Translations under genes and position numbers: made by a program
In this document: positions 41,413 to 54,215 of the stretch, one piece after another
Position numbering within the stretch: position 1 is the stretch's first letter
Layout of the letters: each line of letters opens with the position of its first letter
Notes under the pieces: model-generated
Database searches by the model: none
Seen by the model: only the letters and a program-made list of their open reading frames with translations
What the model was told of the DNA's origin: nothing
Source of the DNA: Gnetum montanum
Lineage: Eukaryota; Streptophyta; Gnetopsida; Gnetales; Gnetaceae
Direction: 5' to 3'
Assembly (NCBI GenBank): GCA_015680685.1
Contig: MNCI01026504.1
Location: forward strand, 45,660 to 109,659
Length of the DNA: 64,000 bases

Positions 41413-43779
41413 TCGCCCATCAACACACTATCAAATATGTGGTAAAACTCACTAGCATCAAAATGGAGCCCCTCTCCTTCCAGCTGACCCAACAGTGTAG
41501 TAGCATCCTCAATACACATGTGCCCTTTCGGTACTAAACCACTCTCTGTAAAAGGATCATCAGCAGGGGCCTCTTCTTGATTTCTAGGAGCCTCTTCCTC
41601 ATTGGCTAGGCCCCTTTCTTTACTGGCAAGGGCCTCCTCTTCATTGGCAAGGACCTCTTCCTCACCAGTCGAGGCCCTTTCTTCTATAGCAGGGGCCCCT
41701 TCTTCATCGATCGAGGCCCTCTCCTCTATGGTTGGAGCCTCTTCATTTTAGCCAGTCACCCCTATTGTAGGGGCCACCACCTCTTCTTCCCCTTATGCCT
41801 CCTCTTCCTCTATTAATAAATTGTAGTCATAGTAAGCAAATTATACAAACTTGAAGCAAATGCTATGTTGTGCAATGCTACCTAGTGTAACACAGTGTAG
41901 CAAACATTAGCCAAAAAAAACACTTAACAATCTAAGGCTGCACTCTGTGAAGTTTGAGTCATAGCTTCTTCCCTCTTTCCTCATTTGTGTGGGAAAGTTC
42001 CTTGGTTGAGAGAGATCTCTTACATTGCAACTTAGTTTTCACTATCTCTAAAATGAGTCGTTCCCAACTTGTCACACTTTTGGTGGTAATGGGAGGTGCC
42101 TCTCCCACGCTGTCCTGGGCATGAAAGTTGCGTGCCACCCGATCCCTAGTCATCATTGAAAATGATTCCCCAGCTTGAAAGCCTTGGCAAATCCACAGCT
42201 TGAAAATTTGGCTACGATCTTGTAGTACCCAGACCCCATTCTCGTGAACTACCAAGAATTCTACAAAACATCATAGGCAGGCTATAAAGAAGGCATGGTG
42301 AATGTTGAAGAGGGACTCAAGCTTCCTGCAGAGCTTGACCATTTCAACCTGTAAGCCTCTGCAAAGGCATTTGCCCCAATTGTAATGAGTCCCCTCTTCC
42401 ATGACATCCCTCATTATCCAAGCCTGCTCAATTCCAAGTATTTTTCCTTGGGAGAGTATCTTAGGGAAGGCACGGGCATAGAAGACAGGGTAAACCATTT
42501 TGGCCACCCATAGCCTGACCTTCTTAATGTAAATCTCCTTTCAATCCTTCGTTGCCCCTAGCCACTCCTCAATGTCCCCCTGATGATTTGCATCTTTCTT
42601 ATATTTTTCTCCTATGGGGAGACCATCAGAAGGGATGCCAAAAAGATCCATAAACAATTGATCGTTGATTTCAAACACCACTTGCACACCGTGAAGATGT
42701 GTGTGGAAGTGGTCTGCTTTCTCGGAGAAAGAGTCAGCTAGGGAAATCATTTTGGTAGGCAGGACGTTTGTGTTGATAGCTAAAAATAAGTCCATGAGCA
42801 TGGTTGGGGCCCCATTGTAGAGCCAACACTAGGTCTCCTCCACCTCCTCGTACTTGAAAAAGAGTTTGGTTTCGTTACACCCAAAGGTAATCACAATCAC
42901 CTCTTGGGATTTCCTCGCCACTGAAATGGTTTGCAAAATAAAAGAAAAAGTTAGCAAAAAAATGATGAACATCACTCGAACATGTAACAATGAATTCACA
43001 GTTTAGTGTACCAAGTTTAAATGGCATGGGAAATGGTGGTAGATCCACCAACACATCTCCAATGGTGAGTGGCCTAAGGGATGTCCACTCCCTATCCAAA
43101 CAGCCAGCTTCTTTACACTTCCAATAAAATTGGGAATACCAGCTCAGATAGGTTTTGAAATCATTCCCAAATTGGCCTATTACATTGGTGTGCACATTCC
43201 CAGTAGAGGAAAACTCCTGTAGGGCCATCTGTGCCAATGCCAAGGCATCTGTATCACTGTCGAGACCACTCCTATCAATAAAAAACCTAGCAACACACAA
43301 ATATATATATATATATATACACTATTAATACATGTGTCTAGCGTAGCATGGATCACACAATGTGATAAAATACCTTCATAGAACTCACCCATCGATATAA
43401 TAAACGGTTCTAGGTGGGTTCTAAAAGCATGTGCCTATGTGACGGGCAACAAATAATGTGTTGTATAATTGATAGCACATATACTCAGGCATCTCCTAGA
43501 TCCAACTTAAGCGTCTCAAGCCTTTTGGGTGCTAGTTGGAATCTTCTGCCCAATCACCCCTGATTAACCCATTAGTTAAAAATTTCAAAATACTCGAGTT
43601 TGCCCTAGGAAACAACATTTCTGTAATTGTAGCTATTGTCTCCACTAATAAGTTTGACCAAAAAATCATACTAAAATGGCGGAGGAGGAACTGTAGGAAA
43701 TCCTATGCACCCTCCTAGAACCAGAATGCCTGCTATCCTACACATGCATGGGGAGGAGGGATATTGGCCACCAATTCGC

Positions 43780-44728
43780 TAAGGTAGCACAAGACTCCCA
43801 CAATCTCCAGGATAATCAAAATGGGCTTCAACCTAACCCTACACAACAAATCATCAAATGTTTGTACTATGTACAAGTGAAGTTTACACATAGCATAGCA
43901 TAACGCTCTAGTTACATATAGCGTAGCATGACACTTTCTTCACATGTAGCGTAGCATGACACTTTCTTTACATGTAGCGTAGCATGATCTCCCAGTCACA
44001 AATCTCTCTCTAATAAAAAAATAAGAAAAAATAGACTAAAAATTATAAGCAATGTAGCAACACGATACTCACAATGTAGCATAGTCATCAAGCCTTGCAC
44101 AATGCAACAACACTTAGACGCAAACGCATGACACGTGATGTAGCAAATGAACAAAAACAGACATATGTGCAAAAATATAACAATGTAATCAACATATTAC
44201 TATGATGGGCATGGAAATGTAGCAAACTTAATAGAAACAAATCTAGCAATGTAGTGGTGTTGCAGATTCAACAACGTAGCAATGCAACAAACATAAAGAC
44301 CTTATGACATACCGGCATAGCATAATAAAAACATTACAAATTTCAGACAAAAAAAAATTCACTGTGCTACAGCCATCTCAACCATACTTGTGTCATAAAA
44401 AATAACTCACGATGCACTACATTAAACACATGTCAAACTATCAAATCTCGTAGATGGCCAAACCCTCCTAAGGGTGGCACATTACGCTAACCATGTGCTA
44501 CGCTGTCCAAAATCACCCAAACCCCATGATAAGGTAGTCACAACAATGGTGGTCAATGCGGTACCACATGCAGCTGTAGCGTAACGTCCATACATCCGCT
44601 GTGGCCAACCAGCAATAGCACTAGTGTAGCAGCCAAAACAGCAACCAAAATAGTGGCAAAAGATGCGGATTTCATCACAATAATGATTACTATAGTCTAA
44701 AAAACAAGGGCAGCATAGCAACTTACCG
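43780..44728 (-). repeat. Intron 1 of the antisense gene of D, GTAGCGTAGCATG motif field
   Basis: Many copies of GTAGCGTAGCATG, CAATGTAGCAACA and related strings, for example three GTAGCGTAGCATGA units at 43919-43988. The LTR of D carries the same private motif (GCTACGCTATGCAGCGTAGC near 51110; CTACGCTACATAGCATAGC near 51304; GCTACGCTATGCTACATTAT near 51485). B shows the same arrangement with a different motif. Confidence 0.75.
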
Positions 44729-44966
44729 AGCAGATGGAGCCTTCTCCCGTACTTCAATAGGCACCCCAAAGTGTTGTTTACCTCGTCCACCTTAGCAAGT
44801 CCTTGGTGCTTGCATTCATCTTTGGGTGTCATTGTCTCACTCACAAATTTTTTCAACTGCTACACTACACTGCTTCACTTTCTCTGGGCATGACTACGTT
44901 ACGCTTTGGATGTGGGCTATATGCTTTAACAATGAATATGACAAGTTTACCAAGGGTAAACCCCTA

Positions 44967-44979
44967 TTTATAGCTGATG
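44967..44979 (-). promoter_or_regulatory. TATA box of the antisense gene in element D
   Basis: Minus strand AGCTATAAATAGGGG, about 130 bases upstream of the exon 1 coding part. The LTR TATA of D (51939-51947) has the same CTATAAATA. In B both antisense and LTR promoters instead use CTATAAAAAG. Confidence 0.65.
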
Positions 44980-45154
44980 TGGTGAAAAGGACTTGTCATT
45001 TTCGCACCCCGAGTAATGTGGGATGCCTCGTATAACATAGAACTATTGTGTCATAATCCTGCTATAGTGTAGCATCATTGTTTGCAAACAGGTGGGTCCA
45101 ACCAAAAATTTCATCCCACCTTGAATTAGCAACCTACCTTTACAAAGCCTACTC

Positions 45155-45445
45155 GCCATGGTCTGCAAAGACCTTAAACTAGTGACCTTAGTTCTTGAAC
45201 TCCACCCGTTAACGGTCTACTAAGACCTTAAACTAGCAACCTCGATTTACATTTTGATGTACACTGTAGCATCAGTACGGTCCACCATGACCTTGAACTA
45301 GCAACCTTAGTATCCATTTTGTATTTTAAACTAGATTTCACAATGTTACAGTCCACCACAACCTTAAACTGGCAAAGTTAATATCCCTTGCATGTTCAAA
45401 CCTGCTCACGGTCTGCCAAGACCTTAAACTGGTAACTTGCGAACT
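45155..45445 (+). repeat. Tandem array between antisense promoter and RT, element D
   Basis: About six units of GGTCTACCAAGACCTTAAACTAGCAACC type, spaced by about 20-60 bases. Same place as the array of B at 12598-12708. Confidence 0.85.
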
Positions 45446-45533
45446 TGGCCGAATGATTGACAATTATTTCATGTTTTACTGTTGCTTTGCAAATGTTATT
45501 ACATGATATTGCTACAAATAGGTATCACTTGAC

Positions 45534-46900
45534 TTGCCTTTTTCTTATTATGGCAGGTTAAAAAAAATGGCCATGCAACATGATCTACATTCACTTTTAA
45601 CCTTGATAGGTGCTCATGGCAAGCTTGTAAGACATCTAAAATTAGAGTCAACAGATTGGGAATCATCCACTGATAACACTGTAGCATCCCTAAAAACATA
45701 CCTAGATTGGCCCAAACATTTGGTCCAACCCTTAGACTTAAAGGCTGGGGATGTGACTAAGGACCCTCTCATCGAAGCACCTGTAATGACATCTAGGGGG
45801 AAAATAAGGACACTAAAACTTAGCTCCCTCCTAGATCCAAAAATGTAAAAGGATGTATCTAAAGTCCTTCAAGATAACGTGAAAGTGTTCATGTGGTCCT
45901 ATAATGACATGTCAGGCTTAGACCCATGGCTAGTACAACATAACATTTTTTTGGACCCACGTATCAAACTGGTTAAACAAAAGGCTCAGAAAATTAAACC
46001 AAAAATTTCACTAGCCATACGTGATGAAATTACCAAGCTATATCAAGAAGGCTTCATCCACGTGGTCGATTACTCGAAGTGGGTATCGAACATCATTGTA
46101 GTCTCTAAGAAAATAGGAGGAATACAAATTTGTATAAACTTTCAGGATCTAAACAAAGCAACAATTAAAGATGATTTCCCACTACCAAGTATTGATCAAC
46201 TTATCAACACTACAACTGGTCATGCTTTATTATCCTTTATGGATGGGTTCTCGAGTTACAATTAAATTCACATCAATCCAGAGCATCAGTTGACGACTAC
46301 TTTCATGACCCCTTGGGAAACCTTTTATTACACTATGATGCCCTTTGATCTCAAAAACACCAAAGCAACCTATCAATGAGCCATGATGTACATATTCAGT
46401 GACTACCTCTTAGAGAGACTAAATGATTACGTGGATGACATAGCAATCAAGTCTAAGATAGCTATTGATCATCCCATTGATCTAGATGTAGTCCTCAAGC
46501 ATTGTCATAGGCATGACTTTCGTCTCAATCCAAAGAAATGTATTTTCGAAGTTAAAACCAAATGCATGCTAGCATTTGTAGTATCAGAAGCTAGAATACG
46601 AGTGGACCCTAACAAAGTTAAGGCCATCGTTAACCTATCACCCCCTACCAACCTTAAAGAATTGCACGGGTTGCAAGGTAGAATATAGTTTATCAGAAGG
46701 TTTATAGCAAAGTTTACCAACAAGTTACACCCATGCAACACTTATTAAAGAAAGGGGTTAACTTTGAGTGGACGGCACAATGTCAACAAGCCTTCTATGA
46801 CTTAAAGAAAGAGCTTTTGCACCTCCCAACTGTTTACCCACCATAGAGGAATAAGCCTTTCTACATCTACCTTGCCACTTCAGATACGTCTTCGTAGCAT
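45534..46900 (+). pseudogene. Element D reverse transcriptase
   Basis: Collinear RT in one frame with stops near 45846, 46262, 46377 and 46686. Blocks: VFMWSYNDMSGLDPWLVQ, VSKKIGGIQICINFQDL, DDFPLPSIDQLINTTTGHAL, LLSFMDGFSSYN, FDLKNTKATYQ, LNDYVDDIAIKS and FRLNPKKCIF. Both YVDD aspartates and the upstream Asp are kept, unlike B and C. A frameshift near 46720 leads into RNase H. It starts about 90 bases after the array, with MAMQHDLHSLLTLIGAHGKL replacing the MPKDIKRPP region of B. Confidence 0.92.
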
Positions 46901-47880
46901 TGTTATGCCAAAAAAGAGAGGATGGCTCTAAAATCCCAGTTTATTACTTGAGCCATGCATTAATAGCCTACGAAGCGAAATATAACAAAGTAGAAAGGAA
47001 TTGTCTCACCCTAGTATTTGCACTAAAAAATGGGAGACACTACCTGTTCCATAGCAAGGTTAACATTATATGCAAGAGCAATGTACTTTGGGCTATCACA
47101 AACAACTTATATGAGAGTAGCAGGATAGCCCGATGGAAAGCTATAATAGTGGAATTCGATTTATACTATGTAGCCCAATCATCAATGAAAGGACAAGTGA
47201 TAGCTACGCAGCTCACAACCTCACCCATTGATGATCGGGCAACCATAGAACCGAAATACCCCAACGAACATGTTAACAGCATCAACCCTATACCAGTACA
47301 CTTCGAGGCCATTTTGCATTTCGACAAAACCTCAACCATGCGAGGTGGTAGTGCTACCACCATCATTACATTTCCCTTAGGGAACATTCAACCTTTTTCT
47401 TACCTTTTTAAGTTCCTTTATACAAAAAATGTAGCTAAGTACAAAGGACTCCTTAGGGGCCTTTTAGCAGCCCAACAATTAAAGATCCAAAATTTGGCAG
47501 TTTGAGGCGATTCCCAACTTTTTGTCAACCAAATCACTAAAATCTATGCCTATAAATCTTCACACTTATAGACTTATTATGATTTGGCCAAAAATTTGTT
47601 GAAATAGTTCATAATGATAGATATCCAACATGTGCCATGCAATGAGAACACTTTAGTAGATACCTTAGCCACGCTAGCGTTAAACGTGCCACCACACTTC
47701 TTTGTAACTTTACCTACTTCAATAATAGAATACATAGATCCTATCACTCAAGAAGTACATGTCACCTCCATAATCACTACTGATGCCCAAGAGTGGTACG
47801 CTAACATTAAAGCCTACCTTCAACATGGTGAACCCCCACACAGCTTGATATCCACCCCAAAAGGATGCAATCTGAAAGCG
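46900..47880 (+). pseudogene. Element D RNase H (two copies: RT-linked and archaeal-type)
   Basis: First RNase H: VYYLSHALIAYEAKYNKVER-like, then LTLVFALKNGRHYLFHSKVN and SSRIARWKAIIVEFDLYYVA. Second, archaeal-type: FDKTSTMRGGSATTIITFPL, KYKGLLRGLLAAQQ, a TGA, GDSQLFVNQI and CNENTLVDTLATLALN. Active-site positions are damaged (FDGAS is FDKTS, AEYEG is AKYKG). This copy retains the segment of about 45-50 codons that B has lost. Confidence 0.88.
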
Positions 47881-49023
47881 AGCACGGTAGTATGTCCTTG
47901 TAGGAGATAATACCTTATGCAAACGCTTCTTTGATGGGATATTGCTAACTTGCATTGGTGGGGAAGAGGTACAAAAAATCTTCAACGAAGTCCATGGACA
48001 CATAGCTCCCAGGGCCATGGTAGCTAAAATCAGACGCCTAGGGTATTACTGGCCTTGCATGGAATGAGATTTCTTTGCTAAATTTAGGATGTGTGATACA
48101 TGCCAACGTCATGTAAACCTTATACACATTTCACCTACTAAGTTGCATCCTACACAAATCACGTGGCCATTCTAACGATGGGAACTAGATATCATAGGAC
48201 CCATAACACCTAAGTCTTCCTCGAGACATAGCTTCATCATCACTACGACCGAGTATTTTACAAAATGGATGGAGGCTATCCCCTTTAGGAAAACTACATA
48301 CCAACAGGTTTGTCACTTTATCTTAGAGAACATAGTAACAAGGTTTGGTCTTCCCATGACTATCATGATGGACAATGGGCCACAGTTTAGTAGTGCGGAA
48401 ACCAAAATCTTTTGTAGCAATCTTGGCATTAAGAAATCCTTTTCATCGCCATACTACCTGCAGGAAAATGGTCAGGTGGAGGCAAAAAATAAGGCCATCA
48501 TCAACTTGCTTAAAAGGATGCTTAGCAATAGTAAGAGGCGATGGCATGAGAAAATCCTCTATGTGCTGTGGGCCTACCGTATGACATGCAAAACGGCTAC
48601 AGGTAAGACTCCTTATAGCCTAGTTTACAGATCTGAAGTAGTGTTACCTCTTGAATTGTAGGTGTTGTTACTTCAAATGATCCTTTCAAGCATCGTGAAT
48701 GAAGATCCTAATAATGAGTCAAGGATTATCAACCTCGACTCCCTAGAGGAAGAGCATGCACAAACACTGGGTCATGTCAAATGGTACCAAGACAAGCAAT
48801 GGCAAAAGCATCATTCCAACCTACATCAATGGCCAATCAAAAAGGGGGACCTAGTTCTCAAAGCTATCCATGAACATGCAAACAAGTTTTCAACAAACTG
48901 AGAAGGCCCATTCATAGTCACAAAAGCCTATGAGAATGGAGCCTTCAAACTAGCAGACATGGATAGTAGAGAGTTTGCAAATCTAGTGAAGAACTTGTAC
49001 CTTAAGACATACTATGTCTGATG
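47881..49023 (+). pseudogene. Element D integrase
   Basis: Zinc site shortened (EVHGHIAPRAM lacks about four residues between the two His; CDTCQRH kept). Catalytic core: WELDIIGPITP, MMDNGPQFSSAETK and ENGQVEAKNKAI, so D-D-E is intact. C-terminal part: LEEEHAQTLGHVKWYQDKQW, KGDLVLKAIHEHANKFSTN, a stop, GPFIVTKAYENGAFKLADMD. The frame ends after LKTYYV near 49021. A frameshift separates it from RNase H near 47910. Confidence 0.9.
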
Positions 49024-49034
49024 CAAAAGAAAGG

Positions 49035-49315
49035 TAAGCATTCATAGTCTGCTATGACTATAAACTAGCACAGATAATCTGCTATGACATAAAAATGGCA
49101 TAGATAGTCCACTAAGACCTTAAATTGGCCCATTCACCATCCGCTACGACAATAAACTAGCAAAGCGGTCTGTTAGGACCTTAAACTAGCACAGTAGTCT
49201 ACTATGACCTTAAACTAGCACAACGGTCTGCTAGGACATTAAACTAGCACATTGTAGTCTGCTGGGACCTTAAACTAGTACATCTGATGGTCTACCAAGA
49301 CCTCAAATTGGGTTC
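49035..49315 (+). repeat. Tandem array after integrase, element D
   Basis: About ten units of CGGTCTGCTAGGACCTTAAACTAGCACA and TCTGCTATGACATAAA variants, about 28-30 bases each, starting just after the pol stop. Confidence 0.87.
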
Positions 49316-50707
49316 ACAACACAACGCTCTCAACCCCCATCCATGATCCTACAAGCAAGTGAGTGTCCACAATGCCAACGCGGGGTGGGACGTTGCAATT
49401 CTAGAATGTAATTCACGATGATAAGAAAAAAATCCTCTAGAACATAAGCAATGTCACTACCCCTGGCATCTTGCTAATCCTCCAAATATTTCTTCTAACA
49501 TCTTGTTGACCTTTCGGAGCTACCGCTACCATAGCCCGTCACCCTGCAGTAGCTCCTGTTGTTAGCGCCTGCTACTAGAGTACCAGCACTATTGTGGCCT
49601 AGCCATAGAGTTACCACCCTCCAACCCCCATCATCATCCAAGCCCAAAAGATGTTCAGTTGTTATGCATCTCACCTTACAGCTAAATTACATGATGTTTG
49701 TCTTGGGCGAGGACTCCTGACCACTCACATTGCCGCAACTTCTAGCCCCCTCGATGTCAACCCCCTCAGTTTGCCACTACCAAAACCATTGTTGGCCTTC
49801 CTACTTTTGATGTCGCATACCTTAGCAACAGTGCCTACCACTTTAGCAGTGTCTAAAGCAAGTAAGACCTTTGCCTAACTACATTTCATGGTTATATTTC
49901 TTTGGTCTGCTTTTTGTTGCACTTGTAGAATACAGGCTAAGATGGCATTAGTCAGGGATGCATTTCACCAAGACGATAGGACACTACATCATTCTGAGAT
50001 GATCACTCTAACTAGCTTAGGTACTTGGAACTACACATCCTGCCCTTCCTCCTAACATTCGTCATCTTGTTTCTTACACTCGTAGTTTCCCTTTTCACAT
50101 CTCTTTTACAATCTTTCTTGATGCATGTAAAGCCCTCTCATATGCTCAATCGCAAAGTCCATGATGCATGTAATGCAGCTCACCGCATGGGAAGCATATG
50201 TAGGCAGGTCAAAGCCCCACATAGATATAACACAACTCATCTTGGGGAGCAAACACTTGTCCTACAACAATAAGGTTTTTTGCCAAGTGAACATGGCTAA
50301 ACAACAGAAGAAAAGCACAAAAGTGTAAAAGAGAAAAAGAGCTCAAATAATGAGCATGTGCCCAAAATAAATGGCACACCAGCTGTTTCACAATGACTGT
50401 CTCTAAGCATTCCGACAAGAGGTTAGAAACCAACAAAAGAAAGATGCCCATGCATGCCGATTCCCTCACAAGAACTCTGACAAGGGACCACATCACGTTT
50501 CATCTTTCCTTTTCCTAAACCTGTTCCCTCAAATCCACCCTTTTTTTCCTTTTTCCTGCACAACTATCCTGATACTCCCAAGCACAAAAAAGTGACATTT
50601 GAGCAACCACTGAAGCGCAATGTTGGTGTCTTTTCCTTCAAGGTGTTTCATATTATTTGTCAACGTCTATTGGGCAAATCCTTCAAACATTGACAAAGAG
50701 GGGCTAG
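49316..50707 (+). other. Element D 3' spacer and polypurine tract
   Basis: No gene seen. Shares order and short blocks with C: GGGGTGGGACGTTG (49380), AATGCAGCTCACCGCATGGGA and TATAACACAACTCATCTTGG (50170-50245), a purine-rich run (50290-50345), then the tract GACAAAGAGGGGCTAG just before the LTR. Confidence 0.68.
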
Positions 50708-52489
50708 TGAAACACCATAAAATTTCAAGACCCTCATGCTTCAGCAGAGTCTTGGAATTTGGGCAAGGACTTCCACAAGTGCAGCATCATGATGGTTTGA
50801 CAGGAAAGTGTAGGAACTAAGGATAGACTGTCTAGTTTGGCAAGTTTTCTATCTCCATAGCTGACAGGCCTACTGGACTCTCTAGCCTACCCAACTAGAC
50901 AATTGACCCGGCTAACAGTCTACCCAGAGACCATGCTAGGAGTTGTCGAAAGTGTTTAGGATGAGCAAAAAAGTTCGATAAGTTTTCTAGTGAAGAAGTC
51001 TACTATGCTATGCAGCATAGCAAGCCTTGAAAGATAACCTCTCAAGCATCCAAGTGCAAATTAACAAAATGATTGCAAGACAAGTCAAGATTCAGCCAAC
51101 ACAAGGTGCTACGCTATGCAGCGTAGCACATCGTAGCAAAGGCAGAGAAGAAAGGCCCATCTTGCGAAGTGATCCCAACAAGAAGATTGCACTTTAGCAA
51201 GACTTCAACCTCCAAAATTGGTTGCCCCACTTAGCACAGGAGCCTCAAGCAAAGTTTCTTGCTATAAAATGGTGAATTGAACAAGGAAGCATGATACACT
51301 GGCTACTACGCTACATAGCATAGCATAGCGTAGCAACAATGCAAACACAACAAAAGTGTTCAAACATGAATTCAGCAAGTTCGAAGGCTTTCTAGCATGA
51401 AGGAAAAAAGTTGCAGTTGTTTGCCTAACTAGGCCTCAGATAAATTCTCTTCGGCTCCTACACAAATTTCTGTCAAGACCAATGGCTACGCTATGCTACA
51501 TTATGTAGCGTAACACAACATAGCAAGCAGCTACTTACACTACACCAATGTTCTCAACAGCGTGAGTAGTGCAACACTAGCACAGAAGCATCAAGATGTC
51601 TTCAGGTAGCTCTAGAACTTTTTGGCAACAATCTTTCTCACTCTAGCATCTCCTTTGGTAAAATTGGCAATTTTACTTCATTTTGTATACCCCTCGTCAA
51701 CTCCCAAAAAAATTTTTCCTATGCTTGAACCTGCTTGTAAGAGCAAGGAAGATGTAGTCCTAGAGCATAGGCTCCATTTTTCTTACATTATTAGCACACT
51801 AGATTCCGACACATGCAGTTTCAGCAGTATGGTCACAGCATAACCAGCATCGCACACCTACATGGTATGGACATGTTAGCACCTTGTGGGATCTAGGACA
51901 CGTGGCATCTAGACCATGTTTCTCTCTAGCTCCTAGCCCTATAAATACCATGGCAAACAATGCTCATGGGGTTGGCTTTTTGGTGCAATTGGCTTTTAAG
52001 TTGGCTTTTGGAGAGCATAGTTGGCATTTTGAGCATTCTGGTTACTTTTGAGTTCTATGGTTGGCTCCAAACATCCCTTTGTGAGTTAAGCATTTTAGCA
52101 TCTTATCAAATAGAGTAGCAAGTAGAAGAACTGTGACCATACTATTCAATGTAAGCAATGTCTCTCGTGTGTTGCATAACCTATTGTACACCTTTTAGCA
52201 AGGCAAAGGATCAAATCTATTTTGCTATTTGCTTACTATCATCATTTTTTTGCATTATTTTCACCACTTTACATTTTTCTATGATCGATTTACTTCGCAT
52301 GTCTCACTTCCGAAACAAGCATTTACGAAAGGTTAAGATACACCGATTAAGTCCCTGTTTGATCAACTAGACTGTTCAGGGTGCCTCGTTTCCATTTCTC
52401 TCCAACACAACCCTCACACGAATCCGAGGTTAAACTTTTTGCCCGATAACCTCTCGGTGTTCCAGCCATCAATGTTTTTAGTCGCTACA
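50708..52489 (+). repeat. Element D 3' LTR
   Basis: 1782 bases, TGAAACACCATAAAATTTCA to TTTTTAGTCGCTACA. G-box CACGTG at 51899-51904 and TATA box CTATAAATA at 51939-51947, the same layout as in A and B. Private palindromic motif GCTACGCT...AGCGTAGC in several copies (51000-51540). The sequence after 52489 is integrase of the E family. Confidence 0.92.
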
Positions 52490-54215
52490 CACTTCATATA
52501 ATCAACATGGATGGCCATCTCTTCCACAACTTAGTTGCAAAGAGAAGATCCAAAAAAATTAGCATGCATGTCCATCCGTTGAGATGTTTTGGTCATTCGC
52601 TCTCTCTGGTTCATGGAAAGGTTTGATTTGTTGCATGTTGACTAATAGTTTCTTATTTTGGCTTTTAGGTTTGTAGATTAACATGGCCATATAAAAAAAA
52701 ATTTGTAGATAATATAAGGTCCCTCCCACAATGTTTGAAACTTAGTTCTTTGTGGTACATGTGTGGGATTCCAATAGATGACCCTATCTCCTTATTCAAA
52801 TTTTACTTTCTTTATTCTAAGGTCATGGAATTATTTATTGAATGCCTTGTGTACCCCTTAGATGATAGGGCTACCAATTGGTTCTTGTCTAGCTAGTTGA
52901 GATTCATTAATCTTTCTTTCTATGCTAGACTTAGGTCAAGGTCAAGGTCACAAGCTATTGATAATGTATAGAGATCTATTTGAATTGGAAGAGTTGGTAA
53001 TTTTCTATACACAAGCTCATAGGGAGAGTAGCCAATAGGAAGTTTCCAAGTGGAGAAATAGGCCCAAAGGGCATCGTTGAGTTTTGTGCTCCAATCCCTC
53101 CTGTATTTACTAACAATTCTTGTTAGTATTTTCATTATCTTCTTATTTTTGACCTCAACATGACCATTGGCTTCAGAGTGATAGGGTGTTGTTAATTTAT
53201 GTTTAACCCCCAAGTGTTGCATAAGCTTCCAAAAGGTAGTGCCTATGAATGAGTACCATTATTAAAAGTAAGTGCGCATGGCATCCCAAACCTATTTACA
53301 ACATATTGTTGTATAAACTGAGTAGTCATAGAAGATGTGAAATCAATGACGATTGTAGCTTCTATCCATTTCATATAATAGTCAACAACAACTATGATGT
53401 ACACCTTTTGATTCAACATGGATATGATGGAACCCATGAAATTAATGCTCCAAATATTGAAGGGCTCCAATGGTTAGATCCACTGCTAAGGTTCTTCCAT
53501 ATAAGCAATCATTGCACCATCACATTGGCAACATTCATAAAAGCAGAGGAAGTGGTGAGTATCCCAGAAAAGTGTTTCCCAATAATACCCTACCATGAGG
53601 ATCTTAATGACCATGCATCTCCTAGCATAGTGGCCCCCACAAGGGCCCTTGTGAGCATCTTAGAGAATGCATAGTTGATCAACATTAGGTACATACTAGC
53701 AAACTAGGCCATCGATGCACATCTTGTAAAGGTGTTTGTTGATTTCCATGAAGCATTTCACTTGGTGAAGAAACTATTATTTCTTCTTGTAATCCCATTC
53801 TTGTGGCATCTCCTAAGTTAGTGGGTAAGTAAGAATGCTATTGTACCAATTGGTTGCAACAGGCATTTGTTCAGTTACAGCATCGACAAAGAAAAGTTCA
53901 TCAGGAAACTAATCTAACAGTGGGCTCTCCTCCTCTTTATTATCCCATCTTAACCAACACAAGTGGTCCTTCTTATTGGAAGCATCCTTCATGATATGAA
54001 AGGATCTAGACCAATTAGGTGCTCATAGAATTGGAGTTTCCATAAACTTCTCTTTGAGCTACTAGAATACACATGTGCATTCCTTAGTCTAAACAAATGA
54101 AGCATCCTTCTTTATTAGCTCCACCAATGGTTTAGTGATCTTAGAAAAATTCTCAATGAATCATTAGTAGTAGCCAATGTGTCCAAGGAATGACCTCACA
54201 TCTTTAACTATTTCT
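52490..54215 (-). pseudogene. Element E-right integrase and remnants of RNase H/RT
   Basis: Minus strand: IWSINFMGSIISM (first Asp changed to Asn), VVVDYYMKWIEATI, NRFGMPCALTFNNGTHS (second Asp changed to Asn), HHLGVKHKLTTPYHSEANGH-like with VEVKNKKIMKI (Glu kept), and LNDALWAYFSTWKLPIGYSP, YELVYRKLPTLPIQ. Compared with E-left it lacks the RNase H block (about 300 bases near 53935), and the match ends near 54215, where gag follows directly, so most of RT and protease are deleted. Confidence 0.83.

Larger units (their letters stand above)
40085..44980 (-). pseudogene. Antisense gene of element D (homologue of the gene in B)
   Basis: Minus-strand gene with the exon order of B. Last exon 40085-40147 (acceptor TATGGTACAG); coiled-coil exon about 40250-41080 (LKWNPKQAVEVDTMSKFPPE, VTEVPHRIYNEASQ, DYTRYW); EGMVDDMIDHLK exon near 41130-41230; acidic repeat exon 41520-41815; main domain 41945-42919 (FEINDQLFMDLFGIPSDGLP, DIEEWLGATKD, RIMRDVMEEGTHYNWGKCLC-like); exon 3 about 43010-43286; FCP1/NIF-like exon 43391-43835 (KPILIILEIVGVLCYL, IFWSNLLVETIATI, LYNTLFVARHIGT, NPPRTVYYIDG); exon 1 ending GTAAGT near 44729. 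TATA box CTATAAATAGGGG at about 44967-44979. Stops and some damaged splice sites show it is decayed, more so than B. Exon limits approximate. Confidence 0.72.
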
